Shown: piece by piece, positions 17,761 through 26,772 of the stretch
How the letters are laid out: each line of letters starts with the position of its first letter
Numbering within the stretch: position 1 is the first letter of the stretch
DNA from: Thermosediminibacter litoriperuensis
GTDB taxonomy: Bacteria; Bacillota; Thermosediminibacteria; Thermosediminibacterales; Thermosediminibacteraceae
Direction of reading: 5' to 3'
Length of the DNA stretch: 64,000 nt
NCBI RefSeq assembly: GCF_008124715.1
Contig: NZ_VNHO01000011.1
Coordinates: forward strand, 27,341 to 91,340
The notes under the pieces: model-generated
The model's database searches: none
What the model was told of the DNA's origin: nothing
The model's input: only the letters and a program-made list of their open reading frames with translations
Made by a program: the position numbers and the translations under genes

Positions 17761-19845
17761 TTATTCTTCCGTTTTAGTGGGTGGTTCAAAAAACACCTTG
17801 ACGACCGTGCCGAGATCCACTTCAGCACCGGGCGGAGGATTCTGGCGTACCGCGAAGCCGCTGCCGTTTATATCTATTTTAAGGCCGACGGCGTTTAATA
17901 TTTCGCTGGCTTCTCTTATAGTCCTCCCCGTTAAATCGGGCACGGTGGCAGGGTTCTTGTCAGTTTTGGAGTCGGAAACCTTCAGAATGACGGTAGATCC
18001 GGGCCTTATCTCAGAACCGGGGGCTGGCACCTGGTCGTATACCACAAATCCGTCTCCTTCAATCCTCACCGCGAGTTTATGCTGGGTGAGAATCCTCCGG
18101 GCATCCTCAACGTAAAGGTTTCTGACATCCGGGACTTTCACCGTCTCCTTTTGTTCGCCCTGCAACGCCGGCTTTATTCCCTTATATTTCAATACGTCGG
18201 CCATAACCTTCTGGAACACCGGGGCGGCTATTTGTCCACCGTAGTAAACGCCGGTGGACGGTTCGTCTATGACGACCAGAACTGCAAACTTGGGATCATC
18301 CGCCGGTGCGAAACCTACGAAGGACGCCACGTACTTCCCGTCGGCGTATTTTTCCGCCGTGCCGGTTTTTCCAGCCACTCTGTAACCTTCGATTTTTGCC
18401 CTCCCGCCCGTTCCGTTTTCAACGACGCTTTCCAGGAGCTTTTTCACTTCCGCGGCAGTCTCTTCCGATATAACCTGCCTCACAACCCTGGGCTTGAACT
18501 CGTAGACCACCCTACCATCCTTACCCACAAGAGCTTTTGCGATATGAGGTTCCGGCATCTTTCCGTCGTTGGCCACGGTGGCTACGGCCGTTATCAACTG
18601 GATAGGGGTCACTGAGATTCCCTGACCGAAGGAAACGGTAGCCAGTTCGACGGGACCGATTTTTGCCGGGTTAAATATACCCTTTGCCTCTCCCGGAAGA
18701 TCTATACCCGTGGCTTCCCCAAAACCGAATCCTTTGATGTACTTTATAAATCTATCCTTCCCCAACCTTGAGGCCACTTCCACGAAACCCGGGTTGCACG
18801 AATTTTGCACCACCTGGGCAAAAGTCTGGCTTCCGTGCCCTCCCGCCCTCCAGCATTTTATCCTGACACCGGCAACCACTACGTATCCCGGATCGTAAAA
18901 TCTGTCGTCGGGCCGTACCACTCCTTCTTCCAGGCCCGCCGCCGCAGTTACGATCTTAAAAGTCGAACCGGGCTCGTAAACATCGGACACTGCACTATTT
19001 CTCCACAGGGATGAAGGGTAGTTTTTATAATCGTTAGGGTCGTAATCGGGCTTATTGGCCATGGCAAGAATCTCCCCGGTTTTCGGGTCCATTATTATGA
19101 TAGTGCCTTTTTTTGCGTTATGTTCGGCGAGGGCTTTTTCAAGTTCTCTTTCGGCGATATGCTGGATTACTTTGTCAATTGTCAGCACCAGATTCAGGCC
19201 TTCCTCCGGGGGTATATATTTCTCTAGTCCGAAGGGCAGTTCCCGGCTCAGCGCATCCCTCTCGGAAATGATCCTGCCCGGGACACCCCTGAGGTATTTG
19301 TCGTATACCAGTTCAATTCCATCCAGTCCCTGGCTGTCTATCCCGGTAAAGCCTAGCACGTGTGAAGCTAGATTTTTTTCGGGGTAAAATCTTTTGCTCT
19401 CCTCGGTAAAATAAATGCCCTTTAAGTTCAGCTTCCTCACAGCCTCGGCTTCTTCATCCGTGATTTTTCTTTTGATAAATATAGAACCCTTTTTTTTGGC
19501 TTTGGCATCTTTAAGGGTTTTTACCAGCACCTCTTTGTCTATATTCAAGACCGGCGATAGGAGAGAGGCGGTTTTTTCTACATCCTTAATGTCCGGGGGA
19601 CTTGCCATAACGGAATTCACGCTGGCGCTTATGGCGAGGGGGTTCATGTTTCTGTCGTATATGGTACCTCTTTTCGGTTCTACCGGCGAATCTCTTGTCC
19701 ACTGTTCTCTGGCTCTCTGCCTCAGCTCATCACCGCGGACAAACTGAATCCAGAAGACCCTTCCTATGAGTGCGGTGCTTAATATCAGACAAATCAGCAG
19801 TAGAAATACGAGCCTTCTCTTAATTATTGACCCGCTGTAGGTCAT
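17761..19845 (-). CDS. Class B penicillin-binding protein with two PASTA domains (PbpB/SpoVD type)
   Basis: A 694-residue bitopic transpeptidase. One N-terminal membrane helix (FLLLICLILSTALIGRVFWI) is followed by a dimerisation domain and the transpeptidase domain with EPGSTFK (catalytic Ser), QNSCNPGF (SxN) and KTGTAEK (KTG). Two PASTA repeats end the protein (VPDVRNLYVEDARRIL... and VPDLTGRTIREASEIL...). It cross-links septal or spore cortex peptidoglycan with an FtsW/SpoVE partner. B. subtilis has pbpB and spoVD here; only one gene is present, so it may do both jobs. Confidence 0.92.
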   Translation of the reverse strand: MTYSGSIIKRRLVFLLLICLILSTALIGRVFWIQFVRGDELRQRAREQWTRDSPVEPKRGTIYDRNMNPLAISASVNSVMASPPDIKDVEKTASLLSPVLNIDKEVLVKTLKDAKAKKKGSIFIKRKITDEEAEAVRKLNLKGIYFTEESKRFYPEKNLASHVLGFTGIDSQGLDGIELVYDKYLRGVPGRIISERDALSRELPFGLEKYIPPEEGLNLVLTIDKVIQHIAERELEKALAEHNAKKGTIIIMDPKTGEILAMANKPDYDPNDYKNYPSSLWRNSAVSDVYEPGSTFKIVTAAAGLEEGVVRPDDRFYDPGYVVVAGVRIKCWRAGGHGSQTFAQVVQNSCNPGFVEVASRLGKDRFIKYIKGFGFGEATGIDLPGEAKGIFNPAKIGPVELATVSFGQGISVTPIQLITAVATVANDGKMPEPHIAKALVGKDGRVVYEFKPRVVRQVISEETAAEVKKLLESVVENGTGGRAKIEGYRVAGKTGTAEKYADGKYVASFVGFAPADDPKFAVLVVIDEPSTGVYYGGQIAAPVFQKVMADVLKYKGIKPALQGEQKETVKVPDVRNLYVEDARRILTQHKLAVRIEGDGFVVYDQVPAPGSEIRPGSTVILKVSDSKTDKNPATVPDLTGRTIREASEILNAVGLKIDINGSGFAVRQNPPPGAEVDLGTVVKVFFEPPTKTEE

Positions 19846-19871
19846 GCAAAATCCCCCTGAAAAAATTCTGC

Positions 19872-20231
19872 TTATCTATCCAGATAGATTACTTGATCAT
19901 CGCCGGGTTCCTGCATTTTTAAATTAGCTTTGGCTATCCTTTCTATCCTTGCCGTTGATTTGAGGTTGGCCACCTCAACCTTCAATCTCTCGTTTTCGCT
20001 GGCGATTTTTGAAACCTCCGCCTTCATTTTTTCAACCCTGTATTGACTCTCTATTATAAAGGCAAACCTGGTAAGGAGCACAATGACCGCAAATGTCACT
20101 AGAACCACGCTCAAAATGTAACGGCCCTTTTTCCTGGGTAGCGCCTTCGTCCCCGTTCTGGTGCTTCCGATATGTCGCGGTAGGTACTGTTCGTTCACTC
20201 TTTGATAGACGGTTTTTGGAGCTACTACCAC
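19872..20231 (-). CDS. ftsL: FtsL-like cell division protein
   Basis: A 119-residue bitopic protein: a basic N-terminus, one membrane helix (ILSVVLVTFAVIVLLTRFAFI) and a heptad-like coiled coil (VEKMKAEVSKIASENERLKVEVANLKS). The C-terminus ARIERIAKANLKMQEPGDDQVIYLD matches the FtsL/DivIC group. FtsL links DivIB and DivIC in the divisome. Position between rsmH and the PBP gene is diagnostic, since the sequence itself diverges quickly. GTG at 20231 has GGAGA 9 bases upstream. Confidence 0.85.
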   Translation of the reverse strand: MVVAPKTVYQRVNEQYLPRHIGSTRTGTKALPRKKGRYILSVVLVTFAVIVLLTRFAFIIESQYRVEKMKAEVSKIASENERLKVEVANLKSTARIERIAKANLKMQEPGDDQVIYLDR

Positions 20232-20248
20232 TTTATTCACTCTCCTTC

Positions 20249-21190
20249 TTATTTAGAACTCAGCTTCTCACCGGCTCTCAATTTAGCGCTTCGGGCTCGG
20301 GGGTTGGCATGGATTTCACCCTGCGTAGGACATACGGGTTTAGGTGTAAGTATCTTCAGAGCCCTTTCGCTTTTGCACGTGCACAGGGGACTATCTTTAG
20401 GGCATGTACAGCCCTTTGCCAGTTCCCTGAAAGTATGTTTTACGATCCTGTCTTCCAGCGAATGGAAGGTAATAACGCATATCCTGCCGCCGGGATTCAA
20501 AATGTCTACAGCATCCTTCAGGCTGGCTGAAAGTATCTCAAGTTCGTCATTCACGTAAATCCTCAATGCCTGAAATGTCCTCTTGGCAGGATGAGGACCT
20601 TCTCTGCGGGCTCTCGCGGGAATAGCCGCCTTTATTATTTCTACCAGCTCGCCGGTGGTTTCAATGGATTTGATCTTTCTTTTTTCGCATATGAATTCAG
20701 CTATTCTATCAGCCCATCTTTCTTCGCCGTATTCCTTGATTATTCTTGCGAGCTCTGATTTAGCCATTTTATTGACCACATCTTTTGCAGTAAGGTCCTG
20801 GTTCCTGTCCATTCTCATATCAAGAGGAGCGTCCTTCATATAAGAAAATCCCCGGGATTCCTCATCGAGCTGATAAGAGGACACGCCCAGGTCGAATATT
20901 ACGCCGTCAATGTTCTGTAAACCGAGACTGTAGATAATATGCTTTATATTTTTGAAATTATCGTGGACGATGACCGCACCAGGAGATTGAGAGAATTTTC
21001 CTCTCGCGTTTTGCACCGCGTCTTCATCTCTGTCTATTCCTATGACCTTACCGTTATCGCCTACCCTTTTCAGGATTTCAGAAAAATGACCCCCGCCTCC
21101 CAGGGTAGCATCGACGTAAACACCGCCTGGTTTTGGGTCGAGTAGTTTTATAGTTTCTTCGAGCAACACCGGTTTATGATAAAATCCCAT
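20249..21190 (-). CDS. rsmH: 16S rRNA (cytosine-1402 N4) methyltransferase RsmH
   Basis: A 313-residue SAM-dependent methyltransferase (MraW). SAM motif DATLGGGGHFSEIL, FDLGVSSYQLDEESRGFSY and the C-terminal CVITFHSLEDRIVKHTF and NPRARSAKLR are conserved. It modifies the ribosomal P-site region of 16S rRNA. Second gene of the dcw cluster, 10 bases after mraZ. Confidence 0.96.
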   Translation of the reverse strand: MGFYHKPVLLEETIKLLDPKPGGVYVDATLGGGGHFSEILKRVGDNGKVIGIDRDEDAVQNARGKFSQSPGAVIVHDNFKNIKHIIYSLGLQNIDGVIFDLGVSSYQLDEESRGFSYMKDAPLDMRMDRNQDLTAKDVVNKMAKSELARIIKEYGEERWADRIAEFICEKRKIKSIETTGELVEIIKAAIPARARREGPHPAKRTFQALRIYVNDELEILSASLKDAVDILNPGGRICVITFHSLEDRIVKHTFRELAKGCTCPKDSPLCTCKSERALKILTPKPVCPTQGEIHANPRARSAKLRAGEKLSSK

Positions 21191-21200
21191 CCTGCATCAC

Positions 21201-21632
21201 CTATATCCCTAAATCCACCATATTTTCGGCTATTTCCTCGTAAGAACTTTCGGCTTCTTTGCTGTAAACTTCCCATTCTTTCCGGCTCCAAATTTCAGCC
21301 CTGTTTGAAACTCCTATTATTACCACATCTTTTTCTATGCGGGCGTATTCCCTAAGCATAGGTGGGATCAAAATTCTTCCCTGTTTGTCAATCTCGACTT
21401 CTACAGCCCCCGAAAAGAAAAACCTGATGAAAGCCCTGGCATCCTTTTTGGTAAGCGGCAGTGTTTTTAGTTTCTGCTCCAGCAGGCTCCACTCATCTTT
21501 AGGATAAACAAACAGACAGCGGTCTAAACCCTTGGTGAGAATAAAACTGTCCCCAAGGAGTTCCCTGAACTTTGATGGAATGATTAGTCTTCCCTTCGGG
21601 TCCAGCGAATGCTGGAACTGACCCATGAACAT
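21201..21632 (-). CDS. mraZ: Transcriptional regulator MraZ
   Basis: A 143-residue protein with two AbrB-like halves, each with a DxKGR-type motif: [16 protein letters not shown] and [16 protein letters not shown]. MraZ rings bind repeated boxes upstream of mraZ and control the dcw promoter. The ATG at 21632 follows GGGAG. A longer reading frame back to 21677 would run into the operator repeats and is not supported. First gene of the dcw cluster. Confidence 0.94.
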   Translation of the reverse strand: MFMGQFQHSLDPKGRLIIPSKFRELLGDSFILTKGLDRCLFVYPKDEWSLLEQKLKTLPLTKKDARAFIRFFFSGAVEVEIDKQGRILIPPMLREYARIEKDVVIIGVSNRAEIWSRKEWEVYSKEAESSYEEIAENMVDLGI

Positions 21633-21663
21633 TTTTATGCGCTCCCTTTCGGAGGCTTTTCCT

Positions 21664-21690
21664 CCACTTCCCCCCACTTTATACCACTTT
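21664..21690 (-). promoter_or_regulatory. MraZ operator, three 10-bp repeats overlapping a -10 box
   Basis: On the minus strand AAAGTGG, AAAGTGG and GAAGTGG occur in tandem, each separated by three bases, giving a strict 10-bp period (plus-strand CCAC at 21664, 21674 and 21684). This is the arrangement of MraZ boxes described in other bacteria. A TATAAA preceded by TGG (21683-21678) lies between the first two repeats and could be an extended -10, so MraZ binding would block RNA polymerase. Confidence 0.75.
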
Positions 21691-21749
21691 TACTATTCTA
21701 CGGAGGACTTTTAAAATCCTTCCTGGCGACAAAAAAATTAACAAAAAAG

Positions 21750-21771
21750 AGGTAGGGCTTTTGCCCTACCT
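21750..21771 (-). terminator. Bidirectional-looking terminator after yfmH
   Basis: AGGTAGGGC and GCCCTACCT form a 9-bp stem with a TTTT loop. On the minus strand a T-rich tract follows (CTCTTTTTTG). It ends the yfmF-yfmH operon before mraZ. Confidence 0.88.
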
Positions 21772-21797
21772 TTTTCGTCAAAAAGTGCTATATTTAT

Positions 21798-23069
21798 TCA
21801 TTCTTTTGGATAAACTGTCGACGAGGCCATCCTGTTAAAATCAAAGAAGTCATATAACCTCCTGCTAACTTCTTCAAAGGTAATCTGTTTTAAAAATCTG
21901 GGATAATCGAATATGTTTATATTCTTGTGGTAATAGGATATAAAAGAATTGGCTATAAAATCTAGGGAATTAAGCCCCTGAATAAAATCTCCCAGGTACT
22001 TCTTTTTTACCCTCTCAAAATCCTCCCGGCTGAGGCCTTTTTCCTTCACCTCGCTGATGCTTTTTATTAGTTCTTCGCGCAGCTTTACCGGGTCCCTGGT
22101 CTCTCCCCCGATTGTGCAGAAACCATAATCTTTTTGACCCTCATAGCTGAAACCGAAGCGGTCGTCAATCAGGCCCTCTTCATAAAGCCTCTCATAGACA
22201 ACCGAGCTCCTTCCAAAAATAACCTCGAGCAAAAGGCTTACGGTAATTTCTTTTTTCAGAAGCTCCACCCCGTCGTAACCCACGTCCGCATCTTTAAAAC
22301 CCATGAGGAAGATGGGCTGGCTTACCGAAAGCTTTACATCGATTTTAGGCTTACATATCGTGTCGGGCTCTTCCGGATAAATCCTCATGATTTCATCCTG
22401 AGGAGCCAGGTCTTTATTCTTTTCATGTTCCATTATGAGATCAAAAACCTTTTCGGGCTCTACCGCCCCGGCCACGAAAATTACCATGTTGCTGGGGTGA
22501 TAAAAGGTATTGTAGCACTTATACAGGGTGTCAACGTCGATTTTTTGAATCGATTCCACAGTGCCGCCTATATCATCCCTCACGGGATGGCGGTGGTAAA
22601 GGGCTTTTAGCAGGTTGAGCAGAACCTGCCATTCGGGGTCATCTTCGTACATCCTGAGTTCCTGGGTGATGATGCCCTTTTCTTTTTCCACGCTTTCCTC
22701 GGTAAAATATGGGGTTTCGACAAACTCCAGCAAAAGCCGCATGCTCTCTTCGAAGGCTGTTGTGGTAGAGAAAAGATAGGTCGTATTTGTATAGTTGGTA
22801 TACGCATTCGACGAAGTTCCAAGCTCCGCAAATTTATCGAACACGTTACCGTAAGACATTTCAAACATTTTGTGTTCGAGAAAATGAGCTATACCCTCCG
22901 GGACTTTCAAGCGCTCCCCGGTACCGGGCACCACGAACTCGCTGTCGATGGACCCATACCGGGTGGAATAAACTGCGTAAACTTTGTTGTAATTTTTTTT
23001 GGGCAGCACGTATGCCTTGAGACCGTTGTCAAACTTCCGGTAGAATAGATTTTCTCCGATTAAATCCAT
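21798..23069 (-). CDS. yfmH: M16 family zinc metallopeptidase-like protein YfmH
   Basis: A 423-residue pitrilysin-family protein. The inverted zinc motif is intact (GIAHFLEHKMFE, an HxxEH), followed by SSNAYTNYTNTTY and a glutamate about 75 residues later, so it is probably catalytically active. With the inactive partner yfmF just upstream it forms the usual heterodimeric pair. In B. subtilis this pair is linked to EF-P 5-aminopentanol modification. ATG at 23069. Confidence 0.9.
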   Translation of the reverse strand: MDLIGENLFYRKFDNGLKAYVLPKKNYNKVYAVYSTRYGSIDSEFVVPGTGERLKVPEGIAHFLEHKMFEMSYGNVFDKFAELGTSSNAYTNYTNTTYLFSTTTAFEESMRLLLEFVETPYFTEESVEKEKGIITQELRMYEDDPEWQVLLNLLKALYHRHPVRDDIGGTVESIQKIDVDTLYKCYNTFYHPSNMVIFVAGAVEPEKVFDLIMEHEKNKDLAPQDEIMRIYPEEPDTICKPKIDVKLSVSQPIFLMGFKDADVGYDGVELLKKEITVSLLLEVIFGRSSVVYERLYEEGLIDDRFGFSYEGQKDYGFCTIGGETRDPVKLREELIKSISEVKEKGLSREDFERVKKKYLGDFIQGLNSLDFIANSFISYYHKNINIFDYPRFLKQITFEEVSRRLYDFFDFNRMASSTVYPKE

Positions 23070-23086
23070 GTACGTTCACCTTCCGA

Positions 23087-24388
23087 TTATTTTTTGTTGA
23101 GAAAATACACAGTGTCCAGGGTTACCTTCCCGGCTACCCGGACCACGTCTTCTTTCGTAACGCGCTGAATTTTTGCAATAATTTCTTCTATGGACTCTTC
23201 GACGCCGTTTATAATGCCGTCGAGGTAAAGGCTGATAATCATGGGCGGGCTGTCGGCGGCTTCACGGTAAGAATTGATCAGGGATTTCCTGGAGCTTTCG
23301 AATTCGTAATCGGAAATCCGTCCTTCCTTTATATCCTTTATCTGCTTTTTTATTATATCTATCGTTTTTCCCAGTTTATTAAAATCAATACCGCAGCTTA
23401 CTAACATTAAGCCCTTATTTTTTTCCAAGCGGGAAAAGGCGTAATACGCGAGACTTTCCTTTTCCCTGACATTCTGAAACAGTTTGGAATGAGGACCTCC
23501 CCCAAGGATGCTGTTAAACACCATTAGAGCGTAAAAATCCTCGTCGCCGTAACGGGTGCCCGTCCTGAACCCCATAGAAAGCTTCCCCTGGTTTACGTCC
23601 TGCTTTTCTTCCACAAATCTTTCCCGCTCAACATCCTTTATTACAATACTTGTGGAAATCTTCTTTTCCTGGCGCTCGAAAGAAAAGAGGCGGTTGAACT
23701 TTTCACAAATTTGCTCTTCATCCACTTCGCCCAGGACGAAAATATCCATCGGGCTGCTGCTCATTACCGTTTTATAATATCCGTACAGGTTTTCGCCGTC
23801 TATCTCCGGCAGGTCGGAGACGCTGCCGTACTTATATATACTGAAGGGCTCGTCCTTGCACATCTCCTGAAAACAGCGCTCGATGGCGTAATTAAATTTA
23901 TCGTTGAAGAGGGACTCGATATTTCTCCTCAGCACATCCTTTTCCTGTTCAACGTAAACTTCTCTGAAACCGGAACCTTCCGTTACCGGATTCAGGACGA
24001 CGTCTTTGAAAAGTTTCAAGCCTTCATCCAGGATTTTATCTTCCGCACCCGCGTGCCTGGGATTTACCATCTCGATAAAAAACTGAATTATCTGCCTTTC
24101 GCCTTTTTTTATGATATCGCCTCCAAAATCGGCGCCGTAGAGCTCTTCCAGGTGACGGTTGATGAGCCTTGAACTTGGAAAACCGCAGCTGCCTCGCTTC
24201 AGGACAAAGGGCAAAAGGGCTGTCTTCGTGGCGGTGTCTTTTTCTAGATTCTGATGAATGAAGGCGCAGATTGTAATCGTTTTAAACTTGTCGGTGGAAC
24301 AGGTGTAAAGATTGATCCCGTTGTCTAAGGTCTTACGGGTGAAAAGATTATTCAAACTGCCTACCTCCTCTATATAGATTCGCATCAT
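23087..24388 (-). CDS. yfmF: M16 family peptidase-like protein YfmF (inactive partner)
   Basis: A 433-residue M16-fold protein. The place of the zinc site reads ATKTALLPFVLKRGSCGFPSS, with no HxxEH, so this is the non-catalytic subunit. The C-terminal half retains the family's SILGGGPHSKLFQNVREKESLAYY segment that helps bind substrate. It lies 17 bases upstream of yfmH, typical of the active/inactive pairing. Confidence 0.88.
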   Translation of the reverse strand: MMRIYIEEVGSLNNLFTRKTLDNGINLYTCSTDKFKTITICAFIHQNLEKDTATKTALLPFVLKRGSCGFPSSRLINRHLEELYGADFGGDIIKKGERQIIQFFIEMVNPRHAGAEDKILDEGLKLFKDVVLNPVTEGSGFREVYVEQEKDVLRRNIESLFNDKFNYAIERCFQEMCKDEPFSIYKYGSVSDLPEIDGENLYGYYKTVMSSSPMDIFVLGEVDEEQICEKFNRLFSFERQEKKISTSIVIKDVERERFVEEKQDVNQGKLSMGFRTGTRYGDEDFYALMVFNSILGGGPHSKLFQNVREKESLAYYAFSRLEKNKGLMLVSCGIDFNKLGKTIDIIKKQIKDIKEGRISDYEFESSRKSLINSYREAADSPPMIISLYLDGIINGVEESIEEIIAKIQRVTKEDVVRVAGKVTLDTVYFLNKK

Positions 24389-24491
24389 TTTATTTCTCCT
24401 TTTGTTGAAAAATTCCTCCTAAACGTTAAAATCCGTGCGCTACTTTTAGTTTATGCCGTAATTTTGCAAGTTAGTGATCGTGAAAAAAGGT

Positions 24492-24520
24492 TTGAAAAAA
24501 ATTATGGTTTGTAGTATAAT
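24492..24520 (+). promoter_or_regulatory. SigA promoter of tRNA-Pro
   Basis: TTGAAA (24492-24497), a 17-base spacer and TATAAT (24515-24520). The predicted start is a few bases before the mature tRNA 5' end at 24530. Confidence 0.8.
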
Positions 24521-24529
24521 ATTTTCTGT

Positions 24530-24606
24530 CGGGACGTAGCGCAGTTTGGTAGCGCGTTCGGTTCGGGTCCGAAAGGTCGTGGGTTCAAGTCCCGCCGTCC
24601 CGACCA
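24530..24606 (+). tRNA. tRNA-Pro (anticodon CGG)
   Basis: 77 nt with a full cloverleaf. Acceptor CGGGACG pairs with CGTCCCG; the D stem is GCGC/GCGC; the anticodon stem TTCGG/CCGAA encloses loop TTCGGGT with anticodon CGG; the T arm is GTGGG-TTCAAGT-CCCGC. Discriminator A and an encoded CCA follow. The acceptor starting CGGG fits tRNA-Pro. It reads CCG codons. It is a lone tRNA on the plus strand among minus-strand genes. Confidence 0.95.
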
Positions 24607-24657
24607 TTTTTATTTTTTAGAAAAAAGGGGATTTTGACTAAATATACATAATGACCG

Positions 24658-24699
24658 GAGGATACTATGTTCAATATAAGAGCATATATCCTCTTTTTT
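24658..24699 (+). terminator. Probable terminator downstream of tRNA-Pro
   Basis: GAGGATA (24658-24664) and TATCCTC (24687-24693) can form a 7-bp stem with a 22-nt loop, followed by six T. A 14-codon reading frame with an SD runs through the hairpin and is probably chance. The remainder of the gap to 24842 is AT-rich and I see nothing else in it. Confidence 0.5.
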
Positions 24700-24842
24700 C
24701 ATGCTTATTAGATTCGGGCAAGTCTAAAATAAGAACCTTAACTTATTGCTTATATAGGTGAAGGACTTTACGAATTTTTTTCAGGAGCGCTAACAATAAT
24801 TACAAACTTTCATGTTGAATAGCCGCACTTTAAAAAAAACAA

Positions 24843-24886
24843 AAGGTAAGCAAACATATTAAATTAAGACAATATGTGCTTACCTT
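24843..24886 (-). terminator. Bidirectional terminator after the aminotransferase gene
   Basis: AAGGTAAGCA (24843-24852) and TGCTTACCTT (24877-24886) form a 10-bp stem; inner ACATAT/ATATGT can extend it. T-rich tracts follow on both strands. It closes the aminotransferase unit on the minus strand and may back up tRNA termination on the plus strand. Confidence 0.8.
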
Positions 24887-24903
24887 ATATTTTTTATTTT
24901 ATT

Positions 24904-26286
24904 TTACCTTGACAGTATTGAACTAGCGGCGGTTTTTACGGCATTCAAAGTCATTCCCATAAATCCCCTGTACCTGCTGAATATGTCCTCGAGGGCGTTT
25001 AACACCTCATCGATATCCTCTTTTGAAACAACCAGAGGCGGCTCCAACCTTATAACGTTCGGATTGTTGAGGGTATAAGCGGTGATTACCCGGTGTTTGT
25101 TCAACAACTCACCGGCCACAAGGGCCCCGGTGAATTCTTCGTAAAATTTATTGATAATTCCACCGGTTATTTTACTGATAAACCCTTTTACCGGCGGCTC
25201 GAACTCGATGCCTATCATCAGTCCCCTTCCCCGGACCTCTTTAATAATTCCAAACTTCTCCTGTAAATTTTTCAGCCTGGAAAGGAAATAATCGCCCAGT
25301 TCACCGGCCCTCTCGGCCAGTTTTTTCTCTACAATGGCATTGATAGATGCTATGCCTGCGGCGCAGGCTAAAGTGTTTCCACCGAAAGTCGAGGTATGCA
25401 GCAGGCATTTATCCATCCCCGAATAGGCCCTGTCCCATACTTCGTCGGTGGTGATGAAGGCGCCGATGGGCACCACACCGCCTCCCAGGGATTTGGCCAC
25501 GCACATTATATCAGGCCTTACACCTTCTTCTTCGCAGGCAAACATCCTGCCGGTCCGGCCGAATCCCGTCTGAATTTCGTCCACTATCAATAGTGCTCCG
25601 TACCTATCGCAGAGTTCCCGGGCGCCTTTCAGAAAACCTTTCGGCGGTACTATTATTCCACCCTCTCCCTGGATCGGCTCCACTATGAACGCAGCCACAT
25701 TGCCCTCTTTTAATTTTACCTCAAGAGCCTCCAGGTCTCCGTATGGGATGCTCTCAAACCCCGGAACCAGGGGTAAGAAGGGACCCTTGTATTTGTCTCT
25801 GCCGGTAGCCGATAGAGCTCCAAAAGTCTTTCCGTGAAAAGACCCTTCACAGGATATTATTTTTTGTTTTCCTGTGGCGGCCCTGGCTGTTTTCAATGCT
25901 CCTTCCACCGCTTCGGCACCGCTGTTACAGAAAAAGCTGTGTTTTAGGCCCTCCGGTGCTATCCTCGAAAGATTGTGAGCCAGAACCGCCGCATACGGGT
26001 TTATAGTAGCCTGCAGCAAATTGGGTTTCCGGCTTACTGTTTTCAAAGCTTCCAAGACTTCAGGGGGATTGTGCCCCAGGTTAAGGGCGCCGTACGCTCC
26101 TAAAAAATCCAAATATTTTTGCCCTTCCGCATCCCATACATAGCATCCCTCGGCTTTTATGTAAGTCCTGTCAAAATTTAAAAGACCCAGTATAGAAGCG
26201 AGTCCCGGATTTACGTATTCAGAATAAAGTTTTTTTATATCAGCGCGGCTTAAAGTCTCCACATCCTCGATTTTAAAAAGTTTCAT
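24904..26286 (-). CDS. Class III PLP-dependent aminotransferase
   Basis: A 460-residue fold-type I enzyme. [55 protein letters not shown], the aspartate of [17 protein letters not shown] and the cofactor lysine in [16 protein letters not shown] are present. A C-terminal domain with [13 protein letters not shown] binds substrate. It resembles the putrescine/ornithine/acetylornithine group; the substrate cannot be fixed. No arginine or polyamine genes are near. ATG at 26286 chosen for GGGG 8 bases upstream. Confidence 0.88.
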   Translation of the reverse strand: MKLFKIEDVETLSRADIKKLYSEYVNPGLASILGLLNFDRTYIKAEGCYVWDAEGQKYLDFLGAYGALNLGHNPPEVLEALKTVSRKPNLLQATINPYAAVLAHNLSRIAPEGLKHSFFCNSGAEAVEGALKTARAATGKQKIISCEGSFHGKTFGALSATGRDKYKGPFLPLVPGFESIPYGDLEALEVKLKEGNVAAFIVEPIQGEGGIIVPPKGFLKGARELCDRYGALLIVDEIQTGFGRTGRMFACEEEGVRPDIMCVAKSLGGGVVPIGAFITTDEVWDRAYSGMDKCLLHTSTFGGNTLACAAGIASINAIVEKKLAERAGELGDYFLSRLKNLQEKFGIIKEVRGRGLMIGIEFEPPVKGFISKITGGIINKFYEEFTGALVAGELLNKHRVITAYTLNNPNVIRLEPPLVVSKEDIDEVLNALEDIFSRYRGFMGMTLNAVKTAASSILSR

Positions 26287-26355
26287 AATAACACCCCGCA
26301 AATATTTCTTTAAAAACAATTATATTAGACCGTAGAAAAGATGTCAAAATAAAAA

Positions 26356-26375
26356 TGCTGCACAATAATGCAGCA
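26356..26375 (-). terminator. Terminator after the spo0E-like gene
   Basis: TGCTGCA and TGCAGCA form a 7-bp stem with a 6-nt loop. On the minus strand it is followed by TTTTTATTTT. It separates the short spo0E-like gene from the aminotransferase gene. Confidence 0.8.
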
Positions 26376-26397
26376 CCCCCAGTAAATCCGGCGTTTG

Positions 26398-26565
26398 CTA
26401 TTCTGCCTTGAGAGCAGACCTCTGGTAATCCAAAATCAGCTTATCGAGCTTTAAGCTCAGGGCATATACCTCCTGGGCAAGCAGATTCTTCTTCTCCAGC
26501 TTCTCGTTTAGCTCCTTCTTCAAATTCCCTATTTCCCGGCTGAGATTAAGCAATGATGTCGCCAT
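26398..26565 (-). CDS. Spo0E-family aspartyl-phosphate phosphatase (55 aa)
   Basis: A short gene reading ATG at 26565 to TAG at 26398. The protein is helical with a charged first half (ELNEKLEKKN) and the family motif S-x-x-L-D-x-L-I in ALSLKLDKLILDYQ. Spo0E-type proteins dephosphorylate Spo0A~P and delay sporulation. SD AAGGGGA lies 7 bases upstream. It has its own promoter and terminator, so it is a single-gene unit. Family assignment rests on the motif and size. Confidence 0.8.
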   Translation of the reverse strand: MATSLLNLSREIGNLKKELNEKLEKKNLLAQEVYALSLKLDKLILDYQRSALKAE

Positions 26566-26602
26566 GGAAATTCCCCTTCAACCAACATTTTTTACAGGGC
26601 AG

Positions 26603-26631
26603 ATTCTACCATAAATCTCACCCGGATTCAA
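26603..26631 (-). promoter_or_regulatory. SigA promoter of the spo0E-like gene
   Basis: On the minus strand TTGAAT (26631-26626), a 17-base spacer and TAGAAT (26608-26603). It lies 38 bases before the ATG. The rest of the gap up to 26772 is AT-rich with no gene I can support. Confidence 0.7.
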
Positions 26632-26772
26632 CGACCGTATGTGCCATTTATTCCCATTGTTCATGTATTATTTTAGCATTATTACCATCTTTCGGCTATT
26701 TTTACATCTATCACCATATTGCGTTTTTGTTTTTATATAAATTGTATGAAAATTGTCGCTTATTGGTCGATT

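Noticed and set aside
22607..22864. 85-codon minus-strand frame inside yfmH
   Set aside because: Same-strand shadow of the M16 gene in another frame; no independent SD.
24661..24720. 14-codon plus-strand reading frame with SD after tRNA-Pro, considered as a leader peptide
   Set aside because: It runs through a terminator-like hairpin with no downstream plus-strand gene to regulate.
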